Source of the DNA: a virus
Virus record (IMG/VR): IMGVR_UViG_3300025909_000124
Coordinates: 1 to 20,155 of that record
Length of the DNA stretch: 20,155 nt
Direction: 5' to 3' (one strand)
Shown here: piece by piece, positions 1 to 6,196 of the stretch
Position numbering within the stretch: the stretch's first letter is position 1
How the letters are laid out: each line of letters opens with the position of its first letter
Made by a program: the position numbers and the translations under genes
The notes under the pieces: model-generated
The model's input: the letters and a program-made list of their open reading frames with translations, nothing else
What the model was told of the DNA's origin: nothing
The model's database searches: none

Positions 1-2
1 CG

Positions 3-41
3 CCCTACCATTACCGCAATCCGGTGAGCGGGCGGGAGTAG
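3..41 (+). CDS. possible C-terminal end of an upstream gene (partial)
   Basis: The frame that starts at base 3 reads PYHYRNPVSGRE and then stops at TAG. It looks like the tail of a protein cut by the window edge. The other two forward frames close at different places (27 and 69), so the choice rests only on plausible residue composition. No function can be given. A short inverted repeat (CGCG-TTCTA-CGCG, about 69-81) follows but has no good U-tract. Confidence 0.25.
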   Translation, partial: PYHYRNPVSGRE

Positions 42-177
42 GATGGTGCCCCTGGCCTGCACCGTGACGCGTTCTACGCGACTGATTACCTTTAGAAAAT
101 CCATTCGAGCCTCAGCCAGTCCACCTTCGCGTCCACCGTACAAATCCGCTTTTGCGGCATAACCGTTGTCTGGTACA

Positions 178-183
178 TATGAT
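178..183 (+). promoter_or_regulatory. -10 box TATGAT ahead of the AlpA-like gene
   Basis: TATGAT (one mismatch to TATAAT) ends five bases before the ATG at 189. If used, it would start the transcript at or within a base or two of that ATG, giving a leaderless mRNA. No convincing -35 is seen at the normal spacing. The pattern repeats at several other genes in this window, which raises its credibility. Confidence 0.4.
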
Positions 184-188
184 CCGCC

Positions 189-446
189 ATGAGCATGCCG
201 CTCATGGCGATTGCCGTCCGGGCGGCTCCAATAGGAGCAGTTCGGATGGAAAGGCTACTGAGCAAGAAGGCGGTTCGGGAGATTGTTGGCGTATCGTTCG
301 CCGAGATCGCCAGGAGAGAGCAGCAAGGCAGGTTCCCCAAACGCATCCGCGACGGTGGGCGTGTCTTCTGGGCTTCCAGCGAGATCGAACAGTACGTGCA
401 GTCGAAGATCGCCGCGAGGGACGCCGCCGGCTCCAAACGGGGCTAG
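189..446 (+). CDS. AlpA-family helix-turn-helix regulator
   Basis: This is a small DNA-binding protein, 85 aa from ATG 189 or 66 aa from ATG 246. The core from MERLLSKKAV onward fits the AlpA/MerR-like winged HTH pattern: a first helix, the turn VGVSFAEIARRE, then GRFPKRIRDGGRVFW and a SSEIEQYV helix. The GR.P...R.G.R..W...EI..Y signature is typical of AlpA proteins, which in phages and plasmids act as small transcription activators or excision directors. The shorter start matches the usual family length of about 65-70 aa. The longer one is supported by a -10 box placed for leaderless expression from 189. It stands alone, with a strong terminator directly after it, and may control the neighbouring replication module. 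That role is inferred. Confidence 0.75.
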   Translation: MSMPLMAIAVRAAPIGAVRMERLLSKKAVREIVGVSFAEIARREQQGRFPKRIRDGGRVFWASSEIEQYVQSKIAARDAAGSKRG

Positions 447-451
447 GCAGG

Positions 452-482
452 AGAGGCAGGGTCTAACCGCCCTGCCTCTTTT
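452..482 (+). terminator. intrinsic terminator after the AlpA-like gene
   Basis: A perfect 10-bp stem, AGAGGCAGGG (452-461) with CCCTGCCTCT (470-479), encloses an 8-nt loop. It runs into TTTT (479-482). It closes the AlpA-like transcription unit. Confidence 0.85.
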
Positions 483-496
483 CCACGGAGCACTGC

Positions 497-637
497 ATGA
501 CCGTCGACGAGAAACTGCGAACCGCCACCCATGACGAGCTCTTGGCCGACGTAAAAAGGAAGCTCCGCCAGCTCCATGAGCTCGGCCACCGCTACGAGCT
601 GGTGCTCGCTCGCGCCGAATTCACTATCAGCCGTTAG
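497..637 (+). CDS. small hypothetical helical protein, 46 aa
   Basis: The ORF starts at ATG 497, seven bases past a GGAG Shine-Dalgarno-like sequence (487-490), and ends at TAG 635-637. It encodes a highly charged, Leu/Lys/Arg-rich peptide (MTVDEKLRTATHDELLADVK and onward) that should form one or two amphipathic helices. There is no transmembrane segment and no recognisable motif. Codon choice (GAC, GAG, CTC, CGC) resembles the clear genes nearby. It lies between the terminator at 452-482 and a repeat-rich non-coding stretch. It would be transcribed by read-through or by a promoter I cannot see. Function is unknown, and it may be spurious. Confidence 0.45.
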   Translation: MTVDEKLRTATHDELLADVKRKLRQLHELGHRYELVLARAEFTISR

Positions 638-755
638 TCGCACCACACAGCCACGGCATACTGCTACATATCCTGTATATGCAGACTATCGCCGCACACT
701 CCCGCCAGAAACGGCGGGTATCCTACATTTCCGCACCACATGTCCGTCGGGCTCA

Positions 756-876
756 CGCCACGACCTCCCGCCTTCATTCCTCTCTCCCATTTCCCGCTCT
801 CCCTCACGGTCGCGCGCTCAAGGACGGAATCGGACAGACTGACACAGCCTGTCCTTGAACGCGGGAGGTCGTGGCG
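756..876. repeat. 16-bp perfect inverted repeat with nested inner repeat
   Basis: CGCCACGACCTCCCGC at 756-771 is the exact reverse complement of GCGGGAGGTCGTGGCG at 861-876, with 89 bases between. Nested inside is TCAAGGAC (818-825) with GTCCTTGA (851-858), and inside that GGACAG/CTGTCC (832-837/849-854). The arms could extrude as a large cruciform, or pair in RNA. Confidence 0.85.
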
Positions 877-968
877 CTTTGCGCACAACGACGGACAGTG
901 GGCGGTACGATACTGTCCTTTACCGATGACCGTACCGTACAGCCGCCACAACAACGGAAGCTCGGCGG

Positions 969-974
969 TATAAT
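969..974 (+). promoter_or_regulatory. -10 box TATAAT ahead of the plasmid-like module
   Basis: Perfect TATAAT consensus. It lies 74 bases before ATG 1049 and 41 bases before an alternative TTG at 1016. There is no good -35. The dyads at 893-936 lie over the expected -35 region and upstream of it, so a repressor bound there could control the whole 1049-4833 operon. Confidence 0.55.
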
Positions 975-1048
975 GGAGTTGGACGTTCCCGTTTCGCGGC
1001 TGGCGGACGCAACCCTTGCCGCAGTCGAGGCACTACGTCCCCCAGCCC

Positions 1049-1804
1049 ATGATCCTGATCGGCACCGACCCCAGCAGACTTTTCCCGTACATACCGAGGA
1101 GCGACTACCTCCTCATCGCCGGGAGCGACTACATTTCACACGTGCGCCATCGCGCAAAGAAGTTCGACCCGACCAAGCACTGTTTCAATCCGCTGTCCGG
1201 GATGACCTACCACAAGGCCCGCCAGATGCGGGACCTGTTCTCTGCCACCTTTCCAGAGAGCGAGAGCACCCTCACCAAGAGCGGAGGGCTGCGGCATATC
1301 CTCAAGACCTTGGTGCGGGACAAGCCGGCCACGCTGGACGACCTGGCACCCGCTCCATCGAAGACCGATACCGGGCTCCAGTGGGCGCATGAGAAGGTGG
1401 AGGAGCTGTTGCTCTCGCCCATCCTGTCGCGTGTCCTTGAGAGCAACCTCTATGTCTTTAAGGGGACCATCCACGCTGTCCTTGACCGAGAGTCGCTCGG
1501 CGACTTCGATTGCCGGCTCTTAGGCAGGCTGCTCATCATGCATTATCCCGGAACGGTAGTGGTGCCAGATTTCGGCTTCTACGCCCTTCCTGCCCACGTG
1601 TCCTTGATACGGGAGAGGAGGCTCATCGCGAGCATCCGAGAACTCGCCGAGGTGCCTGAATTGAGCACCGATGTCCTATTCAGCGAGGAGGTGCTCCCGG
1701 CCCGGTGCACGGCTGACGATGCCGAGACGCTCGCCACGTATCGATCGGGCCACCGCAAGGGGACGGAGGGCTATTCTATGTACGTCGAGAACGCCATCGC
1801 TTGA
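1049..1804 (+). CDS. putative degenerate RecA-fold/TraG-like protein without a P-loop
   Basis: A protein of 251 aa from ATG 1049 (262 aa from TTG 1016; neither start has a clear SD). I see no Walker A motif. The middle and C-terminal parts nevertheless follow the element order of HerA/VirD4-type ATPases: a strand and FNPLSGMTYHKARQ segment like the 'DP...FNPL' region of coupling proteins, a TVVVPDFGFY strand in a Walker-B-like position, an arginine-rich LIRERRLIASIRELAEVPEL segment where those ATPases have their sensor region, and CTADDAETLATYRSG near the end. It is followed 30 bases later by an intact ATPase of that class, so it may be a non-catalytic partner or paralogue. This is inferred from motif order only; it could also be an unrelated protein. 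Confidence 0.6.
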   Translation: MILIGTDPSRLFPYIPRSDYLLIAGSDYISHVRHRAKKFDPTKHCFNPLSGMTYHKARQMRDLFSATFPESESTLTKSGGLRHILKTLVRDKPATLDDLAPAPSKTDTGLQWAHEKVEELLLSPILSRVLESNLYVFKGTIHAVLDRESLGDFDCRLLGRLLIMHYPGTVVVPDFGFYALPAHVSLIRERRLIASIRELAEVPELSTDVLFSEEVLPARCTADDAETLATYRSGHRKGTEGYSMYVENAIA

Positions 1805-1834
1805 CTCTTGCGTCGGGGCGGAAAACTCTGCCGC

Positions 1835-3838
1835 ATGTTCCCTCTGTTCTCCCACTGGACGACGGAAGAATCCGATGACCCGGACGACGACCCGTATATC
1901 GTGCGCCTGTACAAACGGGTGTATCGCGATCTTCTCACCGCACGGGGCATCAAGAAGCTCCCGACCTTCCGGGTAGAACGAGACCCCGGCCGCTTCCTTG
2001 GTCCCGCGCTCGCAAATTTCAACAAATGGCTGGAGACGGAATTCCCGTCACAACATCCGCTCGATAAGGCGCTGAACGACACGTGGAGCGACGCCAAGGC
2101 ATCAGCCTTCACGGATGAGGAGTGGCGGCCGTACAAGCAGCACGAATTCACGCTCGCTCTCTGGGCGCACCTCCACGAACATCGAGAGCAGATTCAAAGC
2201 TCGCTGGACTTAGCGGTATTCTCGCTCACCACACAGTTCTATCCCGCGCAGTTGGCTGCTGCGGATGGGCCTTCGCCTTGGCGTGTGCCACTCTATCAAC
2301 TCCTTCCTGACCCAGCCAAGGCCGTTGAGCACGTGCACGACACCTTTGGCCGCGGTACGTTCAGCTATGATCAGAAGCGGCTTTTTGTCAGTTCGTTTGT
2401 GGCCCTGCACGATCTCGCTAGATCGGTCACAATGGCCCACCATCGGCTCTGCGCCCGTCGGAAGTCAGACCCCGAGAGGACCTATCCTGGAGATTTCGAC
2501 CTCCCTGCGAGAGACCTGATCCGCGAATACTTTTCCGGTACCCCTTTACTCGATTTCTTCATGACCGAGGTCCCTGTTCCGTGGGAGAACAAGGACCGTT
2601 TCCGGCATACGCACATCATCGGCGGGACCGGTGCCGGCAAGACCACGCTCCTCAAGCATCTCATCACGCACGACATCTGGTTCGGGCGCGACAGGCCTTC
2701 GATGGTGATCGTCGACCCCCACTCCGTCCTGGCCTCCTGGCTCACGCAGATGAAGCTGCCGAACGACCGGCGCCTCATCCTCATCGACCCCAGGGATATC
2801 GAGCACACGCCGGCCATCAACCCCTTCGCCATTCAAGGCGTCAGCGAGTTCGACCGGGAACGTGCGACCAACGACGCCCTGGAGACGCTTGAGTACGTCA
2901 TGGGCGCGCTGGACCTTGAGATGACCGGGAAGCAGGCGACCCTGTTCACCTACGCCGTGCGATTCCTGCTAACCTTCCCCCAGACGATGGGGCGCAACGC
3001 CACACTGCGCGACTTGCGCGACCTCCTGAAGAACGCGGAGCCATACCGCGCCGCAATAGAGAAGCTGCCTGACACGCAGCGGAACTTCCTCACTCAGGAG
3101 CTGCTGGAAGTGAAGACGAGTCGCTTCGGCGACACGCGCGGGGAGATCGCCCGGCGCATCGACGGCATCCTCGCGAATCCCACGCTGGAGCGGCTCTTGT
3201 GCGCTCCCGAGACGAAGGTCGACTTCTTCGCGGAATTGAACCGTGGCTCGACCATCGTCATCGACACGGCCGAGGACTTCCTAGGAGAGAGCTCAAAGCT
3301 CTTCGGTCGCATGTGCATCGCGCTTGTCATGCAGGCGCTCAAGCGCCGCTTCCCCATCCCGGAGGAGAAGCGTTATCCGACGTATCTGATCGTGGACGAG
3401 GCCCACAACTACTTCTCCGACAGGATGGAAAAAGCACTCACCGACCTTCGTAAGCTCCGGTGCGGCTGCATCTTCGCTCATCACTACCTGGGGCAGTGCA
3501 CGGAGAGCTTGCGCGGCGCGCTCATGGCCAACACCGCCATAAAGTTCGCCGCTGACGTGCAGAACGACGCGAAGCCCATGGCCGACGCGATGAGAACCAC
3601 GCCCGCCTTCATCCACGCGCTGCCCAAGTATACGTTCGCGGCGTACATCAACGGCGTTACCCCTCACGCGGTGGGCTTCCCGGTGCGGGAGTTCCGGGAG
3701 ATCAAGAAGACCCCGACGGAGATGGCCGAATTCCTCGAGCGAAACCGAAGGTTGGTGTCGGGCACGCCAAGGCCGACACCGGCCGCTGCGAGCTCTCCCC
3801 AGGACGAAGACGGCGACCTCAGCCCGAGCTGGGAGTGA
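1835..3838 (+). CDS. HerA/VirD4-type P-loop ATPase (type IV coupling protein-like)
   Basis: A 667-aa DNA-pumping ATPase of the HerA/FtsK superfamily. An N-terminal helical domain of about 250 aa precedes the motor. Walker A is GGTGAGKTT (about 263-271), the following strand is SMVIVDPHS, LILIDPRD and INPF follow, and Walker B is YLIVDEAHNYF (about 517-527). It ends with a proline-rich, acidic tail. The motifs and the DPHS/NPF segments fit VirD4/TraG coupling proteins and related 'type IV secretion DNA-binding' ATPases. I see no obvious N-terminal transmembrane helices, unlike classical VirD4, which suggests a soluble motor. The start at ATG 1835 is preferred to TTG 1808. It sits in one + strand operon with the P-loop-less protein upstream and the replication-relaxation protein downstream. 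Its likely role is moving DNA during replication, partition or conjugation-like transfer. Confidence 0.85.
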   Translation: MFPLFSHWTTEESDDPDDDPYIVRLYKRVYRDLLTARGIKKLPTFRVERDPGRFLGPALANFNKWLETEFPSQHPLDKALNDTWSDAKASAFTDEEWRPYKQHEFTLALWAHLHEHREQIQSSLDLAVFSLTTQFYPAQLAAADGPSPWRVPLYQLLPDPAKAVEHVHDTFGRGTFSYDQKRLFVSSFVALHDLARSVTMAHHRLCARRKSDPERTYPGDFDLPARDLIREYFSGTPLLDFFMTEVPVPWENKDRFRHTHIIGGTGAGKTTLLKHLITHDIWFGRDRPSMVIVDPHSVLASWLTQMKLPNDRRLILIDPRDIEHTPAINPFAIQGVSEFDRERATNDALETLEYVMGALDLEMTGKQATLFTYAVRFLLTFPQTMGRNATLRDLRDLLKNAEPYRAAIEKLPDTQRNFLTQELLEVKTSRFGDTRGEIARRIDGILANPTLERLLCAPETKVDFFAELNRGSTIVIDTAEDFLGESSKLFGRMCIALVMQALKRRFPIPEEKRYPTYLIVDEAHNYFSDRMEKALTDLRKLRCGCIFAHHYLGQCTESLRGALMANTAIKFAADVQNDAKPMADAMRTTPAFIHALPKYTFAAYINGVTPHAVGFPVREFREIKKTPTEMAEFLERNRRLVSGTPRPTPAAASSPQDEDGDLSPSWE

Positions 3839-3841
3839 TGC

Positions 3842-3847
3842 TAAAAT
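3842..3847 (+). promoter_or_regulatory. -10-like box TAAAAT ahead of the replication-relaxation gene
   Basis: TAAAAT sits just after the stop of the ATPase gene. A short hairpin, GCGGC-GTCAT-GCCGC (3864-3878), lies in the leader that would result. It could give the next gene its own promoter, about 100 bases before ATG 3946. Confidence 0.35.
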
Positions 3848-3945
3848 AGTTTCGGTATCCATGCGGCGTCATGCCGCACCCCCGAGGCCATGCCTTCCAA
3901 CACCGAACGATTACACACGGTCCCGCGGCCATTACGTTGCCGCGC

Positions 3946-4833
3946 ATGAAGACCGACGCGCTCGCACGCCGGCTGCGCTTTGCTCCCCCAGCCCCGAAGG
4001 TCGCCCGCATCATCCCGCAGGAGGCAGACCGGCTCCTCTTCGACGCGATCCATCGCCATGGCCCCTTGCCCTCCGGCTACCTTTACGAGCTATCCAAGCA
4101 CGTCCGGAAGGACTTGATGACGCTCAAGCATCGGCTCACGGAGTTCTACAACGGCGACAAGGCCGGACCATTTCTGACCCGCCCTCCCCAGCAGTTCGCC
4201 GGGTACGAGGCGCGCTATCAGCACTTGGTCTATGACCTTGCTCCCCGCGCTCTTGCCTTCATCGGCAAGCCGCACCGGACGCGCAACGACCCGTTCCTCC
4301 ACCAGCTCATGCAGGCGTGCGTTGGAGCCTCCCTGGAGCTCCTCATCACCCGTGCCGGATTGCGCTACATCGGGCGCGATGAGATCCTCAAAGGCAAGCC
4401 GCTTCCCCTTGCGCTCGGCAACGGCAACACCCTCATCCCGGACGACCTGTTCGGCATTGAGTACCCGGAGGGCTTCCGCTTCTTCGCGGTGGAGATCGAC
4501 CGCAACACCGAGAGCATCGAGCGCAAGAACCTCGGCTACAACACCTTCGGGAAGAAGGTCGAAAACTACTTCCAGGCGCTGGAGGACAAGCGCTTCAAGG
4601 AGTGGGGCATCCCGAACCTCTCCGTGCTCGTCGTGACGACAAACGCCACGCATGCGCTCAATATGCTCGGCTACATCGAGCGGCAGGACCGCCCGCGCTA
4701 CAAGGACCGCTTCGCCTTCCAGGTGGAGCCGTGTTTCGGTGCCCTGTGGCGCGTTCCCAAGACACTGCTAGCGCAGCTGACCGAGCAGCCGTGGCAGACC
4801 GCCTCTGGCACCAAGGACATCACGAAGGCATAA
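3946..4833 (+). CDS. replication-relaxation family protein
   Basis: A 295-aa protein from ATG 3946. An upstream in-frame ATG at 3871 would add 25 residues whose codons and composition look non-coding. The N-terminal half has a winged-helix look (LLFDAIHRHGPLPSGYLYEL, then SKHVRKDLMTLKHRL, then a YDLAPRAL segment), as in the Replic_Relax family needed for replication and plasmid DNA relaxation. The C-terminal half resembles the family's nuclease-like domain: FRFFAVEIDRNTESIERKN, YNTFGKKVENYFQAL, LSVLVVTTNATHALNML and a final FGALWRVPK. The VEIDR and K residues could be catalytic, but this is not established here. It closes the operon with the VirD4-like ATPase, a pairing seen on plasmids and integrative elements, and probably recognises or processes the element's origin. 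Its TAA stop overlaps a terminator that reads in the opposite direction. Confidence 0.75.
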   Translation: MKTDALARRLRFAPPAPKVARIIPQEADRLLFDAIHRHGPLPSGYLYELSKHVRKDLMTLKHRLTEFYNGDKAGPFLTRPPQQFAGYEARYQHLVYDLAPRALAFIGKPHRTRNDPFLHQLMQACVGASLELLITRAGLRYIGRDEILKGKPLPLALGNGNTLIPDDLFGIEYPEGFRFFAVEIDRNTESIERKNLGYNTFGKKVENYFQALEDKRFKEWGIPNLSVLVVTTNATHALNMLGYIERQDRPRYKDRFAFQVEPCFGALWRVPKTLLAQLTEQPWQTASGTKDITKA

Positions 4834-4865
4834 AAAAAACCGAACCGCCCAGAGGAGCGGTTCGG
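4832..4865 (-). terminator. strong minus-strand intrinsic terminator
   Basis: Reading the minus strand, CCGAACCGC (4865-4857) pairs with GCGGTTCGG (4848-4840) around an 8-nt loop and runs directly into eight T residues (4839-4832). It ends minus-strand transcription entering from 4.9-5.2 kb. On the plus strand the hairpin has no U-tract. Confidence 0.85.
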
Positions 4866-4921
4866 AACCATATGAAGCGTCGCACTTGGGGCGGGGCAAT
4901 TGGGTGCGGGCTCTCGCCCGC
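4832..4921 (-). ncRNA. candidate small RNA, about 90 nt, on the minus strand
   Basis: A minus-strand extended -10, TGGTATACT (4936-4928), would start a transcript near 4921. The transcript would open with a 6-bp hairpin capped by a GAGA (GNRA-type) loop: GCGGGC-GAGA-GCCCGC (4921-4906). It would end at the strong terminator 4865-4832. No good ORF with a ribosome site lies between. Promoter, structured 5' end and terminator together make a compact small-RNA unit antisense to the 3' border of the replication-relaxation gene. No known RNA family is recognised. Confidence 0.45.
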
Positions 4922-4927
4922 CGTTTC

Positions 4928-4936
4928 AGTATACCA
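4928..4936 (-). promoter_or_regulatory. minus-strand extended -10 promoter TGGTATACT
   Basis: TGG plus TATACT read on the minus strand, a classic extended -10 that does not need a -35. Directly upstream (4943-4976) lies an imperfect hairpin, GGAA-A-GCTCCC with GGGAGC-G-TTCC. A second minus-strand TATACT (5024-5019) lies further upstream and could act in tandem. Confidence 0.5.
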
Positions 4937-5032
4937 CCCCAACGGAAAGCTCCCGTGTCGAGAGGGAGCGTTCCGCTGAATTACGTCAAACTATCAGCCT
5001 GCTTCCCAGGCCACACTTAGTATACAAGTAAA

Positions 5033-5054
5033 GCTCCCGCACGAATGCGGGAGC
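5033..5054 (-). terminator. minus-strand terminator after the 61-aa gene
   Basis: A 9-bp stem, GCTCCCGCA/TGCGGGAGC, with a CGAA loop. On the minus strand it is followed by TTTACTT, a modest U-tract. It ends the small gene at 5063-5248. Confidence 0.65.
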
Positions 5055-5062
5055 CCTGTGGA

Positions 5063-5248
5063 TTAGTCCTCGCGCGCTTCGAACAGCACGAGCTCGCCGG
5101 ACACGGCGATGTTGGGGCGCAGCTTCACGCTGATGCCGTTGGCCTTCTCGGACTCGAACGCCCAGCCGCCACCAACGTCGGTGTAGAAGCGGTTGCCGTT
5201 CTCGCCCTCGGCCACGCACACCCGGTAGTCGGGTTTCTTGCCTGCCAT
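5063..5248 (-). CDS. small hypothetical protein, 61 aa
   Basis: Starts at the minus-strand ATG 5248 with a good Shine-Dalgarno sequence (AAAGGAGAAGG just upstream) and ends in a terminator at 5033-5054, so expression is well supported. The product (MAGKKPDYRVCVAEGENGNR and onward) is soluble with no membrane segment. The pattern YRVCVAEGENGNRFYTDVGGGWAFES, then NGISVKLRPNIAVSGELVLFE reads as a short all-beta protein, like many small 'hypothetical' proteins that phages and plasmids use in replication regions. I do not recognise a named family. It is divergent from the primase-like gene at 5356, with about 107 bases between the two starts. Confidence 0.75.
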   Translation of the reverse strand: MAGKKPDYRVCVAEGENGNRFYTDVGGGWAFESEKANGISVKLRPNIAVSGELVLFEARED

Positions 5249-5318
5249 GGTCCTTCTCCTTTCTGCCCCCATTGAAGCACGGATATGCACCCCTTCCCCA
5301 GCCACATGGGGATAGCGG

Positions 5319-5350
5319 TGGTATGCTTTTGGGAGAGCGACCAGAGGAGG
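5319..5350 (+). promoter_or_regulatory. extended -10 and Shine-Dalgarno of the primase-like gene
   Basis: TGG-TATGCT (5319-5327) is an extended -10. It is followed by AGAGGAGG (5343-5350), a strong ribosome-binding site five bases before ATG 5356. This gene therefore uses ordinary SD-led initiation. Confidence 0.6.
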
Positions 5351-5355
5351 CTCCC

Positions 5356-5940
5356 ATGGCATTCATCGACTTTGCAGCGGTGAAGGAGGCCGTAAGCTTC
5401 ACTGACGCGATCCAGTACCTTGACCTGGCAATGAAGAAGGCCGGCAACCAGTGGCGCGGCGCATGCCCTGCATGCGGCGGCCAGGAGCGCGGGCTCGTGC
5501 TCACGGAAGGCCGCGGCTACTACTGCTTTTCGGACAAGAAGGGCGGAGACGTTATCGCGCTCGCATCGCACGTGCTCGGCGTGCAGGCGAAAGAGGCGGC
5601 GCAATTTCTCGCTGAGAAGGCCGGAATTGTACCAGTACCTAGTGGTACCGTACAGTCCAAAGTTACCCGTCCAGAGAGCGAGGAGGGCAAGCCAGGAATG
5701 GCTCCTCTGAGCTACTTGGAGCACGCGCATGATCTCGTCTTGGCTCTGGGTTTTGCCCCTGAGTTCTGCGAGCTTCATGGCATCGGCTACGCCCCCAAAG
5801 GGGTAGTCCGAGGTTCGGTCGCTATCCCCTTCCGGGACAGGGACGGCGTGCTTCTCGGTTACATCGGTTTGCAGGACATCACGTACCTTCCGACCGACTT
5901 CCAGGTATCCAACGTCGTCCCGCTCAAGCGGCCGGCGTGA
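5356..5940 (+). CDS. CHC2 zinc-finger primase-like protein, no TOPRIM
   Basis: A 194-aa protein. The N-terminal part carries a primase-type zinc-binding module: CPAC (Cys37, Cys40), then GRGYYCFSDKKGGDVIALA (Cys57), followed by helices, as in DnaG-like CHC2 fingers. The fourth ligand position (usually CFGC or similar) reads CFSD here, so Cys is replaced. After a linker (about 95-120) comes HDLVLALGFAPE and IGYAPKGVVRGSVAIPFRDR, DGVLLGYIG, which resembles the start of the primase catalytic core (TOPRIM-N-like region). It stops before any TOPRIM acidic motif would occur. It is probably a DNA-binding primase fragment that works with another replicase subunit or the host primase, or a decayed primase. 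A strong SD and an extended -10 precede it. Confidence 0.75.
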   Translation: MAFIDFAAVKEAVSFTDAIQYLDLAMKKAGNQWRGACPACGGQERGLVLTEGRGYYCFSDKKGGDVIALASHVLGVQAKEAAQFLAEKAGIVPVPSGTVQSKVTRPESEEGKPGMAPLSYLEHAHDLVLALGFAPEFCELHGIGYAPKGVVRGSVAIPFRDRDGVLLGYIGLQDITYLPTDFQVSNVVPLKRPA

Positions 5941-5945
5941 ACCAC

Positions 5946-5973
5946 AGCACCTCTCCCTCACCGGAGGGGTGCT
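5946..5973 (+). terminator. hairpin after the primase-like gene (weak terminator)
   Basis: AGCACCTCTCC (5946-5956) pairs with GGAGGGGTGCT (5963-5973), with one G-U pair, around a CTCACC loop. Only CCTTTC follows, so termination may be partial. Confidence 0.45.
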
Positions 5974-6170
5974 AGCCTTTCAAAGGCTCGATGCACCTCG
6001 TGTGATACTCCGCCGCAGGGCCGACGATTGGCTTGCATGGGAGGGAGCTCGGCGGACGAGCTCGACGCCGCCCACCCTCGCCCAATACCCATAGTTGAGA
6101 TAGCGGACGGCAAAGCGCACCAGCCCGACACGCACAGCGAACGCGGGGCATATCCGGACGAGCCTACCCT
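5974..6170. other. non-coding gap; possible small RNA start
   Basis: No ORF with a ribosome site is seen; the long frames here run through the terminators that follow. An extended -10, TGT-GATACT (6001-6009), could start a plus-strand RNA near 6016 that would end at the 6171-6196 terminator, about 180 nt. The interval includes a CGAGCTCG palindrome within a GGCGG/CCGCC stem (about 6050-6080). It may equally be only the 3' untranslated region of the primase-like gene. Confidence 0.3.
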
Positions 6171-6196
6171 AGCCCCGCTTCGGCGGGGCTTTGCTT
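6171..6196 (+). terminator. strong plus-strand terminator with UUCG loop
   Basis: AGCCCCGC-TTCG-GCGGGGCT (6171-6190), an 8-bp GC stem with a UUCG tetraloop, then TTTGCTT. It closes plus-strand transcription from 5356, or from a small RNA start near 6016. Confidence 0.9.

Larger units (their letters stand above)
638..1048. other. non-coding stretch rich in inverted repeats; candidate origin or regulatory region
   Basis: No convincing gene is present in these 411 bases. The stretch holds a series of dyads: CATAT-5-ATATG at 667-681, CCCGCC-6-GGCGGG at 701-718, a long 16-bp inverted repeat at 756-771/861-876, a nested 8-bp repeat at 818-825/851-858, GGACAGT-12-ACTGTCC at 893-918, and GGTACG/CGTACC at 904-909/931-936. 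A TATAAT box follows at 969-974. This density just upstream of a replication/transfer-like gene set suggests an origin of replication, an oriT-like nick region, or operators for an autorepressor. None of these is proven. Confidence 0.5.

Noticed and set aside
92-190. Short minus-strand ORF (MYQTTVMPQKRICTV and onward, 28-32 aa)
   Set aside because: It looks protein-like but has no SD or promoter and overlaps the promoter and start of the well-supported AlpA-like gene on the other strand.
5628-5660. GTAC-rich repeat (GTACCAGTACC, GGTACCGTACAG) resembling the 927-941 sequence
   Set aside because: The shared core ACCGTACAG is short and lies within the primase-like coding region; chance or codon context explains it adequately.
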